A DNA stretch of 64,000 bases from Streptomyces olivochromogenes (GTDB taxonomy: Bacteria; Actinomycetota; Actinomycetes; Streptomycetales; Streptomycetaceae), in contig NZ_JADDRL010000007.1 in the NCBI RefSeq assembly GCF_021538895.1, positions 1-64,000 on the forward strand, in the 5' to 3' direction. Of this stretch, positions 33,981 through 43,117 are shown one piece after another. The notes beneath the pieces are model-generated. The model ran no database searches, was not told where the DNA came from, and worked only from the letters and a program-made list of their open reading frames with translations. Position 1 is the stretch's first letter, and each line of letters begins with the position of its first letter. A program made the translations under genes and the position numbers.

Positions 33981-35282
33981 TCAGCGGGGGAGGGCGGCGC
34001 CCACCTGCGGGGCGGCCACCTGCGGGGCGCGGGAGCGGGCGGCTGCGCCGGGGCGCGGTTCCGTGAGCGGTACGGGCCGCGTGGCCACGGGCCGCGTCGA
34101 GCGCCACAGCCGGGTGAAGGACAGGACAGCGGCGGTCGCCAGCAGGCCGTTGCGGGTGAGCATCAGCAGGCAGCCCGTCCAGGTGCAGCCCACGACCTCG
34201 CCGTACAGCCCGGGGTAGGCGACCGCGCTGATCGCCGTGGCCGCCACCACCAGCGCGGCGACCGTGCGTTGGGTGGTGCGCCGTGAGGTCAGGCACACGG
34301 CGGCGAGGCCGAGCAGCCAGATCATGTACTGGGGGCTGATGACCCGGCTGGTGACGGTGAACAGCAGCACCGCGCAGAACGCGGCGTCGTAGGGCGTCGC
34401 CTCGCTCCAGCGCCGCGCCCGCACCCGCCACAGCAGCAGGAGCGCGCAGGCGGCCGCCGTGAGCGCGAGGGAGGCGGTCGCGACGGCGGAGACGTACGGG
34501 CCGACGAGTTCCATCGCGCCGTACTGGTAGCGCACGCTTCCCCGCCAGCCGGCGTGCCGCGCCAGGCTCAGCGCCGTACCGCCCAGGGATTCGATCTGCA
34601 CGCCCCGGCCGCCCTGCTGCCGCAGGAAGGCCAGAGGATTGTTGAACGATGCCGCGAAGATCCCCAGGGCCGCGGCCCCGGCCGCGGTCGCCCATGTCCA
34701 CGCCGACCGGGTCTCCCGCCCCTTCGGCGTCCCGAGCAGCGCCAGCGCCGGCCACACCTTCACCAGGGCGCCCAGGGCCGCGAACGCGCCGCACGCGCGC
34801 GTGGAGCGCGTCATCGTCAACAGGGAGATGACGGCGAGCGCGGTGACCTCCACGTCGTACCGGGCGAGCGGGATGTGCAGCAGCAGCGGCAGACAGCCGG
34901 TCCACAGCGTCGCGCCGAGCAGGCTGCGGCCCGGCCGCGTGCCCGCGCGGACGAGCACGGCCGTGATCAGCGCGTCGGTGGCGAGCGTCAGGGCCACGAA
35001 CGCCTGAAAGTACGTGAGCCCCGGCAGCAGCCCCGGCGCGAGCAGCACCGCGCCCGCGCCCGGCGGGTACTGCCACAGCGTGTCGTGCGCCGGAAAGGTG
35101 CCGTGCGACAGGACGCCGTACCAGTGGTAGTACAACCGCCACACTTCACGCGCGACCGCTCCCTTGCCGAGGGACGGCTCGTTGTTGTGGGCGAGGAGCC
35201 ACAGCATCAGGGCGCGGGAGGTGAACCAGAGGAAGGCGAGGGACACGAGGGGTACGAGGGGGAACTGACGGCGATTCATCAT
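33981..35282 (-). CDS. GT87/DUF2029-type membrane glycosyltransferase
   Basis: A 433-residue polytopic protein with about ten membrane segments and the block YPPGAGAVLLAPGLLPG typical of polyprenol-phosphate-dependent mannosyltransferases of the PimE/GT87 class. It should transfer a sugar from a lipid carrier on the outer membrane face. There is no ribosome-binding site before the ATG pair at 35282/35279; TACGCT about eight bases upstream could be a -10, making this a leaderless gene. It lies upstream of galE on the same strand. The C-terminal 35 residues are Pro/Ala/Arg-rich. Confidence 0.8.
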   Translation of the reverse strand: MMNRRQFPLVPLVSLAFLWFTSRALMLWLLAHNNEPSLGKGAVAREVWRLYYHWYGVLSHGTFPAHDTLWQYPPGAGAVLLAPGLLPGLTYFQAFVALTLATDALITAVLVRAGTRPGRSLLGATLWTGCLPLLLHIPLARYDVEVTALAVISLLTMTRSTRACGAFAALGALVKVWPALALLGTPKGRETRSAWTWATAAGAAALGIFAASFNNPLAFLRQQGGRGVQIESLGGTALSLARHAGWRGSVRYQYGAMELVGPYVSAVATASLALTAAACALLLLWRVRARRWSEATPYDAAFCAVLLFTVTSRVISPQYMIWLLGLAAVCLTSRRTTQRTVAALVVAATAISAVAYPGLYGEVVGCTWTGCLLMLTRNGLLATAAVLSFTRLWRSTRPVATRPVPLTEPRPGAAARSRAPQVAAPQVGAALPR

Positions 35283-35370
35283 TCAGGAGCGTAAGCCGCC
35301 CGGATGGTGTATACGTGCTGATACGCCGTCAATACCCGGCAAAGGTTGGCTAATCACAAAAGATCAGGCC

Positions 35371-37014
35371 GTGGTGAACATCGGGCCCATGCTGAAACCG
35401 CCGCTGAGAGCGCCGTCGAGGCCGCCTGCGCGGGCGCCGCTGAGACCGTCGACGAGCCCTGTCCGTCGTCGTGCGACAGCCGCCGCAATCGCCGTCCCGG
35501 CAGCCGTGCTGTTCGTCCTCGGGCTGTGGGGGCTGGACCGCGGCGGTATGTGGCGCGACGAGGCCGTCACCTTCCAGGTGGCGCGGCGCACGGTGCCGGA
35601 GATCTGGCGGCTGCTGCACGGCGTGGACGCGGTGCACGGCCTGTACTACCTGCTCATGCACGTCCTCCTCGTCCCCCACCCCGGCGAGGTCCTGCTCCGG
35701 CTCCCCTCGGTGTGCGCGGCGGCGGTGACCGCGGGCCTGATCGGCGCGCTCGGCGCCCGGCTCGTGCGGCCGCGCGTCGGACTGTGGGCCGGGCTGCTGT
35801 ACGCGGTCACGCCGATGGCCGGTCACTACGCGCAGGAGGGCCGCTCGTACGCCCTGGTCGCGGCCGGCGCGACGGGGGCGACCCTGCTGCTCGTCCGGGC
35901 CGTCGCGGCCGGCGGCCGGCTCTGGTGGACGTACGGCACGGTCCTCGGCGTCACCTGCTGGCTGCACGAACTCGCGGTGCTGCTCCTCGTCGCCCACGCG
36001 GCCACGCTGGCGCTCGCGCGGGTGAGCGGGAGTGTGTGGCGGGGGTGGGGGCGCGCGGCGGTCGTCGTGGTGTTGACGCTGCTGCCGATGGTGGCCGTCT
36101 CGCACGCCCAGTCGGCACAGGTCGCCTGGCTCAGGGCGCCGACGCCGGAGCGCGCGGAGGGACTGCTGCGGGCGTTCCTGGGGCCGACGCCCGGGGTGTA
36201 CTGGACGTGCCTGGCGTTCGCCGTGGTGGGGACGACCCGCCTGGTGGGGCGGCGCGGAGAGGTGACGTGCGCGGGGGTGGCACTGCCGTTGGCGGTGCTG
36301 CCGCCGGTGGTGCTGATGCTCGTCTCGCAGCTCTCGCCGCTGTACGTCGACCGGTACGTGCTGTACGCGCTCGCCGGAGCACCGCTGTTGGTGGCCGTCG
36401 GGGCGGATCGGGTGGCGGAGGCGCTGCGCCGTCTGCTGCCGTCCCCGCACCTCACCCTCGCCGGAGTCGTCGCGATCGCCCTCGCGCTCGGCCACCAGCT
36501 GCCCCTCCTGCGCCAGGACCGCCTCGCCGGCCACCGGCCCGACGACCTGGGCGCCGTCGCCGCGGTCGCCGGGCGGCAACTACGGCCCGGTGACCCGGTG
36601 TTGTTCCTGCCCTCGCACGCGCGCAACACCGCGCTGACCTATCCGGCGGGGTTCCGCGGGACGCGGGACGTGGCGCTGGCGGTGGGGGCGTCGGCGTCGG
36701 GGACCCTGTACGGCACCGAGGTCGGCCCGGACGCCCTGCGGCGCAGGCTCGCCAGGCTGGACCGGGTGTGGGTGATCGCCGAGCGGTACATGGTGAACGG
36801 GGCCGACCCGCCGCGCAGCCCCACCGAGCGGCTCAAACTGACCGTGCTGAACCAGGAGTTCGCGCTCGCCGAGGAGACCGTGCGCAACCGGTCGACGGTA
36901 CGGCTCTACGTCCGCCGCACGCTCGCCGCCGACAACCCGCTCGCCGCCCACGGCCCGCTCGCTATGCGCAGCCCGGTGTCTCCCGCAGCGCGGCCGCGTC
37001 CAGAGCGGTGGTGA
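35371..37014 (+). CDS. GT39-like membrane glycosyltransferase (ArnT/PMT type)
   Basis: The 547-residue protein has an N-terminal Pro/Arg-rich leader and about ten membrane segments. The motif GMWRDEAVTF in the first extracytoplasmic loop carries the Asp-Glu pair used by GT-C glycosyltransferases, and AGHYAQEGRSYAL is typical of the family. It should use a lipid-linked sugar donor at the outer face. GTG at 35371 is taken as the start; GTG 35374 and ATG 35389 are alternatives, and none has a good ribosome-binding site. Its 3' end overlaps ohrR by 53 bases in convergent orientation. Confidence 0.78.
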   Translation: MVNIGPMLKPPLRAPSRPPARAPLRPSTSPVRRRATAAAIAVPAAVLFVLGLWGLDRGGMWRDEAVTFQVARRTVPEIWRLLHGVDAVHGLYYLLMHVLLVPHPGEVLLRLPSVCAAAVTAGLIGALGARLVRPRVGLWAGLLYAVTPMAGHYAQEGRSYALVAAGATGATLLLVRAVAAGGRLWWTYGTVLGVTCWLHELAVLLLVAHAATLALARVSGSVWRGWGRAAVVVVLTLLPMVAVSHAQSAQVAWLRAPTPERAEGLLRAFLGPTPGVYWTCLAFAVVGTTRLVGRRGEVTCAGVALPLAVLPPVVLMLVSQLSPLYVDRYVLYALAGAPLLVAVGADRVAEALRRLLPSPHLTLAGVVAIALALGHQLPLLRQDRLAGHRPDDLGAVAAVAGRQLRPGDPVLFLPSHARNTALTYPAGFRGTRDVALAVGASASGTLYGTEVGPDALRRRLARLDRVWVIAERYMVNGADPPRSPTERLKLTVLNQEFALAEETVRNRSTVRLYVRRTLAADNPLAAHGPLAMRSPVSPAARPRPERW

Positions 37015-37507
37015 GTTCGTCGAGCCGCTGGCGCAGCGCGTCGATCTCGTCGAGTGCGAACCCGGTCGAGGCGACGATCCGCCGCGGCACCTGAACCGCC
37101 CGCCCGCGCAGCGCCGCACCCTCCTCGGTCAGTCGGACGTCGACCGACCGCTCGTCGCGGGTGCTGCGCTCCCGCCGCACCAGACCGGCCGCCTCCAGCC
37201 GCTTGACCAGCGGCGACAGCGTCCCGGAGTCCAGACGCAGATGCTCGCCGAGCTTCTTGACGGGCTGGTCGCCGTGTTCCCAGAGCACCAGCATCACCAG
37301 GTACTGCGGGTAGGTGAGCCCGAGGTCCTTGAGGACCACGCGGTAGACGCCGTTGAAGGCACGGGACGCGGCGTGCAGGGAGAAGCAGATCTGGTGGTCC
37401 AGACGGAGCCAGTCCTCTTCGGCGGCCGGAGCGGGGGCGGCCGGAGCGGTGGCGGCGGGAGCGGGGACGGCCGGAGTCGGCGTGGTGGGAGTCGGCGTGG
37501 CGGTCAT
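36962..37507 (-). CDS. ohrR: Organic-peroxide sensing MarR-type repressor OhrR
   Basis: OhrR represses ohr until a reactive Cys is oxidised by organic hydroperoxide. The 181-residue protein has that Cys as Cys41 in LDHQICFSLHAASRAFNGVY, the OhrR hallmark, and a winged helix (DSGTLSPLVKRLEAAGLVRR). The first 30 residues are a Thr/Pro/Ala-rich extension not seen in classical OhrR. An alternative shorter start is not obvious, since no internal Met precedes Cys41. It is divergent from ohr and a symmetrical site sits between them. The 3' end overlaps a membrane glycosyltransferase gene. Confidence 0.92.
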   Translation of the reverse strand: MTATPTPTTPTPAVPAPAATAPAAPAPAAEEDWLRLDHQICFSLHAASRAFNGVYRVVLKDLGLTYPQYLVMLVLWEHGDQPVKKLGEHLRLDSGTLSPLVKRLEAAGLVRRERSTRDERSVDVRLTEEGAALRGRAVQVPRRIVASTGFALDEIDALRQRLDELTTALDAAALRETPGCA

Positions 37508-37538
37508 GGCTCCAAGAGTAGCCCCGCGAGGCAGTTAG

Positions 37539-37561
37539 TTGTGTGCAATTGAATTGTGTGC
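37539..37561. promoter_or_regulatory. OhrR operator in the ohrR-ohr spacer
   Basis: The palindrome CAATTGAATTG (37546-37556) is embedded in two direct copies of TTGTGTGC (37539-37546 and 37554-37561). OhrR proteins bind AT-rich palindromes of the AATTG type, and this is the only AT-rich patch between the divergent genes. Confidence 0.65.
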
Positions 37562-37636
37562 TCTACTTGTGGTCGTGAGGGCGGCCGGACCGGGCCGCCG
37601 GAACGTGAACCTCAGTCTTGAGAGGGATGGATTTCC

Positions 37637-38050
37637 ATGGACGCGCTCTACACCGCTGTCGCCACTGCCACCCACGGCCGTGAGGGCCGCGCCGTCTCCT
37701 CCGACGGCAAGATCGACCTCGCCCTCGGCCTGCCGGTGGAGATGGGCGGCAACGGCCAGGGCACCAACCCGGAGCAGCTCTTCGCCGCCGGTTACGCCGC
37801 GTGCTTCGGCAGCGCCCTGGGCCTCGTCGGCCGCGCCGCCAAGGTGAACGTCAGCGACGCCGCCGTCACCGCCGAGGTCGGCATCGGCAAGCAGGGCGAG
37901 GGCTTCGGCCTGAAGGTGACGCTGCGCGTCGAGCTGCCCGACACCGTGGACGAGGAGACCGGCCGCAAGCTGGTCGAGCAGGCCCACCAGGTCTGCCCGT
38001 ACTCCAACGCCACGCGCGGCAACATCGAGGTCAACCTCGTCATCGAGTAA
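37637..38050 (+). CDS. ohr: Organic hydroperoxide resistance peroxidase Ohr
   Basis: Ohr reduces fatty-acid and alkyl hydroperoxides with a reactive Cys pair recycled by lipoylated proteins. The 137-residue protein carries both: Cys56 in AAGYAACFGSAL and Cys120 in HQVCPYSNATRGN. The length is standard for the OsmC/Ohr family and separates it from the longer OsmC. GAGAGGGA is the ribosome-binding site before ATG 37637. It is divergent from ohrR, and induction by peroxides through OhrR release is expected. Confidence 0.95.
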   Translation: MDALYTAVATATHGREGRAVSSDGKIDLALGLPVEMGGNGQGTNPEQLFAAGYAACFGSALGLVGRAAKVNVSDAAVTAEVGIGKQGEGFGLKVTLRVELPDTVDEETGRKLVEQAHQVCPYSNATRGNIEVNLVIE

Positions 38051-38074
38051 CACCCGCCCTCGGGCGACGCCCGG

Positions 38075-39514
38075 TCACCGACCGGTACCGGGCCCCTGAA
38101 CGACCCGTGCCAGCACTTCCCCCGTCCGCCGGCTCCAGGACACCACCACCGCCTCCTCGGGCACCTTGCGCCGGCGCGTGAGCAGCAGCCAGCGCACCTG
38201 GTGGCGGCGGACGTACGCGAAGCGCTCGGCGCGGGTCGCACCCGGTGAGAGATAGCCGCCCGGGTCGGTGAGAACGGCGCCGTACCCCGGGAGGCTCCGG
38301 GCGGCGTGGGGATCGTCGGTGATCACCACGTCGCCCGCTCTCATGTGCACCGCCGCCCAGTCGTACGACGGCCAGCGCGGCGGCTGTGCGAAGCCGACCG
38401 GGTCCAGCGAGCGCGGCACCACCGCGCCGGCGTGCACGGTGAGGAAGCCGAGGCAGGTCCCGCCCGCCGCCGCCCAGCCCAGCGCCCGCCGCCACACCGG
38501 CCAGGGCCGTGCCGCCGCCAGCTCCACCGCGAGCGCGCACTGCGGCGCCGCCAGCGCGAGCCCGAGCAGCCCGCCGAACCGGCCGTACACCAGCACCGGC
38601 CACTCCAGCGCGAACAACACCACGAGCGGATCCCGCCACCCGCCCCGCCGCGCCCGCAGCCACAGCGCCGGCACGCCGAGCAGCCCCAGCCAGCACTGCC
38701 CGGGCAGCCCGCTGTCGATGCCCCGGGCGAGGGCGCTCGTGCCGGAGTACGGGCGGTACCAGGCCACCAGCGCCGCCACCGCGCAGGTCAGCGCCCACCG
38801 CCCGCCCACCGCGGCGCACCGGCCACGCTGCCGGCCCGCCACGAGGGCCACCGCGCCGAGCGCCGCACCCAGCCCGACGACCGGGTCGACCAGGGCGACG
38901 ACCCCGTACAGCACCCCGAGCGCCGCGAACCCCGAGAAGCTGCGCAGCCCGCGCGGGCCCACGTACCGCACCGGCCGTACGTCACGCGCCCGCGCCCCCG
39001 TCAGGGCCCAGGCCCGCAGGGCGAGGCCGGTCGCGAAGGTGGACGGATAGGCGAGGTTGCCGGTCATCGGCAGCAGGGCCAGATGGGCGCCGCCCGCCGT
39101 CGGTTCGGTGCCCCACAGCAGGGTCAGGAAGGCCAGCGCGAGCACCGGCGCCCACGGGCGGGGCGTCAGGACGCGGACGAAACGGCCGAGGCCCGTCAGC
39201 AGCACCAGCAGGTTCAGCGGGCCGAAGACCCGGAGCGCCTCCCAGCCCGACAGCCCCGTCAGCCGGGCGAACGCGGACTGCGCGAGCACGTACGGCGAGT
39301 GGAAGCCGGTGTCCGGCAGGCCCGCCCGCAGCCGCTCCACCACTCCCGCGTGCTGCCCGGCGTCGCAGCACGGCGGCACCCTCCAGAAGGCCAGGGTCAT
39401 CAGCAGCCAGAACAGGAAACCGAAGACCTGGTACGGGGTGGGCCGCCAGACGCGGCCGCCGCGCAGGGCGGTCGCTCCGCGCACGGCACGCCGGGTCAGG
39501 ACACCGGAGGTCAC
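38075..39514 (-). CDS. Large multi-pass membrane protein, unknown function
   Basis: A 479-residue polytopic protein with about ten hydrophobic segments followed by a soluble C-terminal stretch (about 390-479) containing VVITDDPHAARSLPGYGAV. This layout recalls membrane glycosyltransferases of the GT-C fold, but no motif that would prove it was found. GTG 39514 is used; the ribosome-binding site is weak and other GTG starts exist nearby. It is the last gene of a minus-strand run with the TagF-like proteins, so a role in the same cell-surface polymer is inferred. Confidence 0.7.
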   Translation of the reverse strand: MTSGVLTRRAVRGATALRGGRVWRPTPYQVFGFLFWLLMTLAFWRVPPCCDAGQHAGVVERLRAGLPDTGFHSPYVLAQSAFARLTGLSGWEALRVFGPLNLLVLLTGLGRFVRVLTPRPWAPVLALAFLTLLWGTEPTAGGAHLALLPMTGNLAYPSTFATGLALRAWALTGARARDVRPVRYVGPRGLRSFSGFAALGVLYGVVALVDPVVGLGAALGAVALVAGRQRGRCAAVGGRWALTCAVAALVAWYRPYSGTSALARGIDSGLPGQCWLGLLGVPALWLRARRGGWRDPLVVLFALEWPVLVYGRFGGLLGLALAAPQCALAVELAAARPWPVWRRALGWAAAGGTCLGFLTVHAGAVVPRSLDPVGFAQPPRWPSYDWAAVHMRAGDVVITDDPHAARSLPGYGAVLTDPGGYLSPGATRAERFAYVRRHQVRWLLLTRRRKVPEEAVVVSWSRRTGEVLARVVQGPGTGR

Positions 39515-39614
39515 CGGACGGCCGGGACGGCAGGGAAGGGAGGGATGGGAGAGGAGGGGACGAGGCGGGACATCCCCAGATCCTTCCCGCCCTGACCGGC
39601 GGCTTTGCCTCCGC

Positions 39615-40889
39615 TCACCTCAACGAGTGAGCGTGCCGCTCGCCGTGCCCCTGCGCGGGCAGCGGCAGCGGCCGGCGCACGAACGGCTCCAGCAGCAGCG
39701 GCAGCCCGACCACGGGGAGCAGCCAGGCCGGCACGATCAGCCGGTCGCCCCAGATGCCGATGTCGGGGTGCCCGGCCTGGGTCAGGATCCCGGTGAACGC
39801 GGCCGCCGCCAGGAAGCAGCCGAGCGCGGGCCGCCGCACCGCGCCCCAGACGCCGGCCGCCAGCGCGACCGGGAACAGTGGCTGCCCCAGCTGCCGCCGT
39901 GCCCACTCCCGCCAGAAGTTGCCCTCCAGCTGCAGCAGCTCCGGCCACGGACGCGCGCGGTCGGGCCGGGCGAAGTGGTTCGTCAGCAGGTCCTGGAGGC
40001 TCTCGGACTCGGACGGGTAGTGCAGCAGCCGCGCCAGCAGCAGCGTCCCCAGGGCGGCACAGCAGGCCACGGCGGCGATCGCGGGGACCCCGCGTCCCAC
40101 GGCCCGCCCTCGCCGCCGGCGCCGGACGGCGACCGCCGCCCCTGCCACGGCCAGGCACAGCCCGAGGAACAGCGACTGCGAGTGCTTGACCGCGAACAGC
40201 GCCAGGAGCGAGGTGCCGACCAGCGCCGTACCGGCCCGGGGACGGCCGTTCAGGGCCAGCGCGCAGCCCCACACCGCCGCCAGGGTCAGCGCCAGCATCA
40301 GGCCCTCCGTCATCGGACGCATGGCGGTCGCCCCGCACGGCAGCACGTAGAACAGGGCCTGGCCGGTCAGCGCGAACGGCACCGACACGGACAGGGTGCG
40401 CAGGATCAGGAAGGCGAGCACCCCGCCCGCGACGGTGACGAGGACACTCGCCAGCCACACGCCCCAGGTCACGCCCAGCACCGTCACGAACGGCACCAGG
40501 AACACCGGATAGCCGGGCCGCACCTCGAAGATCCGCTTCAGCCGCGGCGACACGAACGGCACGATGTGCCCCTCGGTCTGTCCGGCCCGCAGCCGCCGGT
40601 CCACCCGCTGCCACTCGTCGTCCCGGCACTCGCTCTCCACCTGCCGGGTGGGGTCCGGCCGGTGGAAGCGCACCACGTCCACGCTCTGGGTCCGCCGGGC
40701 GAGGGAAGCTTGGCCCGCGCAGACCCAGTCGATGGTCGCGGCGGCCGCCGCCCGCTTGTCCTCGCCGCTCAGGCTCAGCGCGTACGAGACGTAGTTCTTG
40801 GAGTCGGGGGTGTCCCGGCCGGTGACCGTGGCGAACTGGAGCAGCGCGAAGACGGAGGCCAGGACCAGGACCCAGGTGCGCGCCCGCAT
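39615..40889 (-). CDS. Multi-pass membrane protein, probable glycan-related, unknown function
   Basis: The 424-residue protein begins with a membrane segment (WVLVLASVFALLQFATV), then an extracytoplasmic loop of about 110 residues beginning DTPDSKNYVSYALSL, and at least seven more membrane segments. The early acidic loop is reminiscent of GT-C glycosyltransferases. The ATG at 40889 shares one base with the stop of the upstream two-domain glycosyltransferase gene, so the two are translationally coupled and probably act on the same product. The long open frame further upstream is a shadow of that gene. Confidence 0.72.
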   Translation of the reverse strand: MRARTWVLVLASVFALLQFATVTGRDTPDSKNYVSYALSLSGEDKRAAAAATIDWVCAGQASLARRTQSVDVVRFHRPDPTRQVESECRDDEWQRVDRRLRAGQTEGHIVPFVSPRLKRIFEVRPGYPVFLVPFVTVLGVTWGVWLASVLVTVAGGVLAFLILRTLSVSVPFALTGQALFYVLPCGATAMRPMTEGLMLALTLAAVWGCALALNGRPRAGTALVGTSLLALFAVKHSQSLFLGLCLAVAGAAVAVRRRRRGRAVGRGVPAIAAVACCAALGTLLLARLLHYPSESESLQDLLTNHFARPDRARPWPELLQLEGNFWREWARRQLGQPLFPVALAAGVWGAVRRPALGCFLAAAAFTGILTQAGHPDIGIWGDRLIVPAWLLPVVGLPLLLEPFVRRPLPLPAQGHGERHAHSLR

Positions 40890-43111
40890 CACGACGAGGT
40901 CAGCACGTCGCGGCCGGTGACCGGGGAGGGCACCTCGGCGGCGGCCGAGGACGGGCGCGGCATCGACTCGCCCAGCATCAGGTTCCGTACGACCCGCTCG
41001 GCGGCCCGTCCGTCGTCGAACTCGCAGAACCGCTCCCGGAACGCGGCGCGCAGCCGCGCCGACTCCTCGTCCCGCCAGCTCCCTGAGGCGAACAGCCACG
41101 CCAACTCCCGGTGGGAGCACGACACATGGCCCGGCGCCTCGGCCGTGACGTCGAGGTAGGCGCCCCGGCTCGCCGTGTACGCCGGCCAGTCGTCGGCGTG
41201 GACGACGATCGGCCGGTCGAGGTTGGCGTAGTCGAACATCAGAGCCGAATAGTCGGTGACCAGGACGTCGGAGGCGAGCATCACCTCCTCGACGTGCGGC
41301 TCGTCCGTCGCGTCCACCAGCACACCGCGCCGGTGCAGTTCGGCGAGGCCCAGCCCGCGCGCGGGACCCGTCGCGAGCGCGGGGTGCAGACGGACGACGA
41401 GGGTGTGGCCCGCGCCCAGGTCCGCGGCGAACCGCGCCAGGTCCACGCGCTCCACATGGCCGCCGCGGTGGTAGTCGCGGCGGGTCGGCGCGTACAGCAC
41501 GACCCGGTGGTCCTCCGGGATGCCGTAGCGGAAGCGGAACTGGCACCCGGCGTCCTGCGGCGGGTCGACCAGCGCGTCGTTGCGCGGGCTGCCGGTGCGC
41601 GCCGAGGTGAAGTGGCAGGGGTAGGCCCGCTCCCAGGCCAGTTCGGAGTGGCGGTTGGCGACCAGGCTGTAGTCCCAGCGGTCGGCGCGGCGCAGCATCT
41701 GCGGTACGTCGAAGCCGTACCGGGCGCCGGGCTTGTCCAGCAGGTCGGCGCCCATGTACTTGACCGGGGTGCCCTGGTGGGTGTGGATGTGCACGTTGCC
41801 CGGCCGCTTGACCAGGCCGCCGGGCCAGTTGACGTTGTTGACGAAGAACGTCGCCCGCGCGGTGAGCCGGTGGTACGCCGCGGAGCCGAGGAGCACGTGC
41901 TCGACGCCCGGCGGCAGCTGCTCGGCCTGTTCCCGGTCCCGGACCACCCACACGCCCCGGATGTGCGGCGCGATCTCCCGCGCCTTGCGGTAGACGGCTG
42001 CCGGATCGCCGAGCACGCCCCGGTGCGAGAACGCCGAGTACACGGCGAGTTCGGGGTCGAGGGGGCGCAGGCCGTGCAGCCCGGACCAGCCCCGCCCGAG
42101 CCGCCCGCCCAAGGCGTCGCGGGCCTGGAGCCCCCGCCGCCCGAGCTCCCGGCCGGCCCGCCCGGCCTGCCGCCGCGCCCGGTACACCGCGTACGGCCCT
42201 TCCAGCAGGGCCACTTCTCCGTCGACCAGGGCGTCCTCGGGCTTGTGCCGGCGGAACAGCTCCGCCGTCAGCCGGAAGAACTCGGCCTTGTCGCCCGGCG
42301 GCAGCCGGTCCGGTTTGGCGAGGATGTCGAGGCAGTGCTCGCCCATCTTGCGGTGCAGATAGGGCCGCCACTTCCACAGCTCGGCACGGGAGTCGACGAA
42401 CGCGAAGACCCGCTCGTACTGGGCGTGCACGTCGAAGTGCTTGCGGCTGGTGGTGGACAGGATGTTGCCCTGGCGGCGCTGCCGGTAGTTCAGGCAGATC
42501 CGGTCCAGGGCCGCGATCCGCCCGGCGCTGAGCAGCACCGGGAACGTCCAGGGCGTGTCCTCGTAGTAGCCGGGCGGGAAGCGGAACCCGTTCTCCTCGA
42601 CGAAGTCGCGCCGGTAGACCTTGTTCCACACCACCATCAGCAGATCGAGGATCTCCGGATGGTCGGCCGCGGTGAAGGTGCCGTCGCCCGCCTCGGCCAG
42701 CACATGGGCGAGGACGTTGCGGCGCGTCCCGCCCCACCAGTAGGTGCGCGCGTAGTCGAAGACCAGCACGTCCGGGTCGCCGGCCTCGTCCAGGCGGTCG
42801 GCGATCGCGCGCAGCGCGCCGGGCGTGAGGGTGTCGTCGCTGTCCAGGAAGAAGAGGAAGTCGCCGGTGGCCTCGGGGAGTCCGGCGTTGCGGGCGCGGC
42901 CGAGGCCCACGTTCTCCGGCAGGTGCAGCACCTTCACGCGCGGGTCACGGGCCGCGTACTCGTCGAGGATCGCGGCGCAGCCGTCCGGCGAGCAGTCGTT
43001 CACGGCGATCAGCTCGATGTCGTGGAAGCACTGCTCCAGGACCGAGTCGAGGCACTCGCGCAGGAAGCCCTGCACCTTGAAACAGGGGACGATGACGCTG
43101 AAGCGGGGCAC
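40889..43111 (-). CDS. Bifunctional GT2 glycosyltransferase / TagF-like glycerophosphotransferase (copy A)
   Basis: This 740-residue protein has a GT2 domain (residues 1-220; FSVIVPCFKVQGFL, then FFLDSDDTLTPG) joined by a helical linker to a TagF-type CDP-glycerol:poly(glycerophosphate) polymerase domain (about 350-720; APTRRDYHRG, VTDYSALMFDYANLDRPIV). Such proteins build wall teichoic acid-like polymers at the inner membrane face. At the conserved catalytic His of the QHGTP motif this copy reads His445-Gln446 (THQGTP), while the second His (His576 in RLHP) is kept. GTG 43111 with AGGAG upstream begins six bases after copy B. Confidence 0.86.
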   Translation of the reverse strand: MPRFSVIVPCFKVQGFLRECLDSVLEQCFHDIELIAVNDCSPDGCAAILDEYAARDPRVKVLHLPENVGLGRARNAGLPEATGDFLFFLDSDDTLTPGALRAIADRLDEAGDPDVLVFDYARTYWWGGTRRNVLAHVLAEAGDGTFTAADHPEILDLLMVVWNKVYRRDFVEENGFRFPPGYYEDTPWTFPVLLSAGRIAALDRICLNYRQRRQGNILSTTSRKHFDVHAQYERVFAFVDSRAELWKWRPYLHRKMGEHCLDILAKPDRLPPGDKAEFFRLTAELFRRHKPEDALVDGEVALLEGPYAVYRARRQAGRAGRELGRRGLQARDALGGRLGRGWSGLHGLRPLDPELAVYSAFSHRGVLGDPAAVYRKAREIAPHIRGVWVVRDREQAEQLPPGVEHVLLGSAAYHRLTARATFFVNNVNWPGGLVKRPGNVHIHTHQGTPVKYMGADLLDKPGARYGFDVPQMLRRADRWDYSLVANRHSELAWERAYPCHFTSARTGSPRNDALVDPPQDAGCQFRFRYGIPEDHRVVLYAPTRRDYHRGGHVERVDLARFAADLGAGHTLVVRLHPALATGPARGLGLAELHRRGVLVDATDEPHVEEVMLASDVLVTDYSALMFDYANLDRPIVVHADDWPAYTASRGAYLDVTAEAPGHVSCSHRELAWLFASGSWRDEESARLRAAFRERFCEFDDGRAAERVVRNLMLGESMPRPSSAAAEVPSPVTGRDVLTSS

Positions 43112-43117
43112 GGCGGG

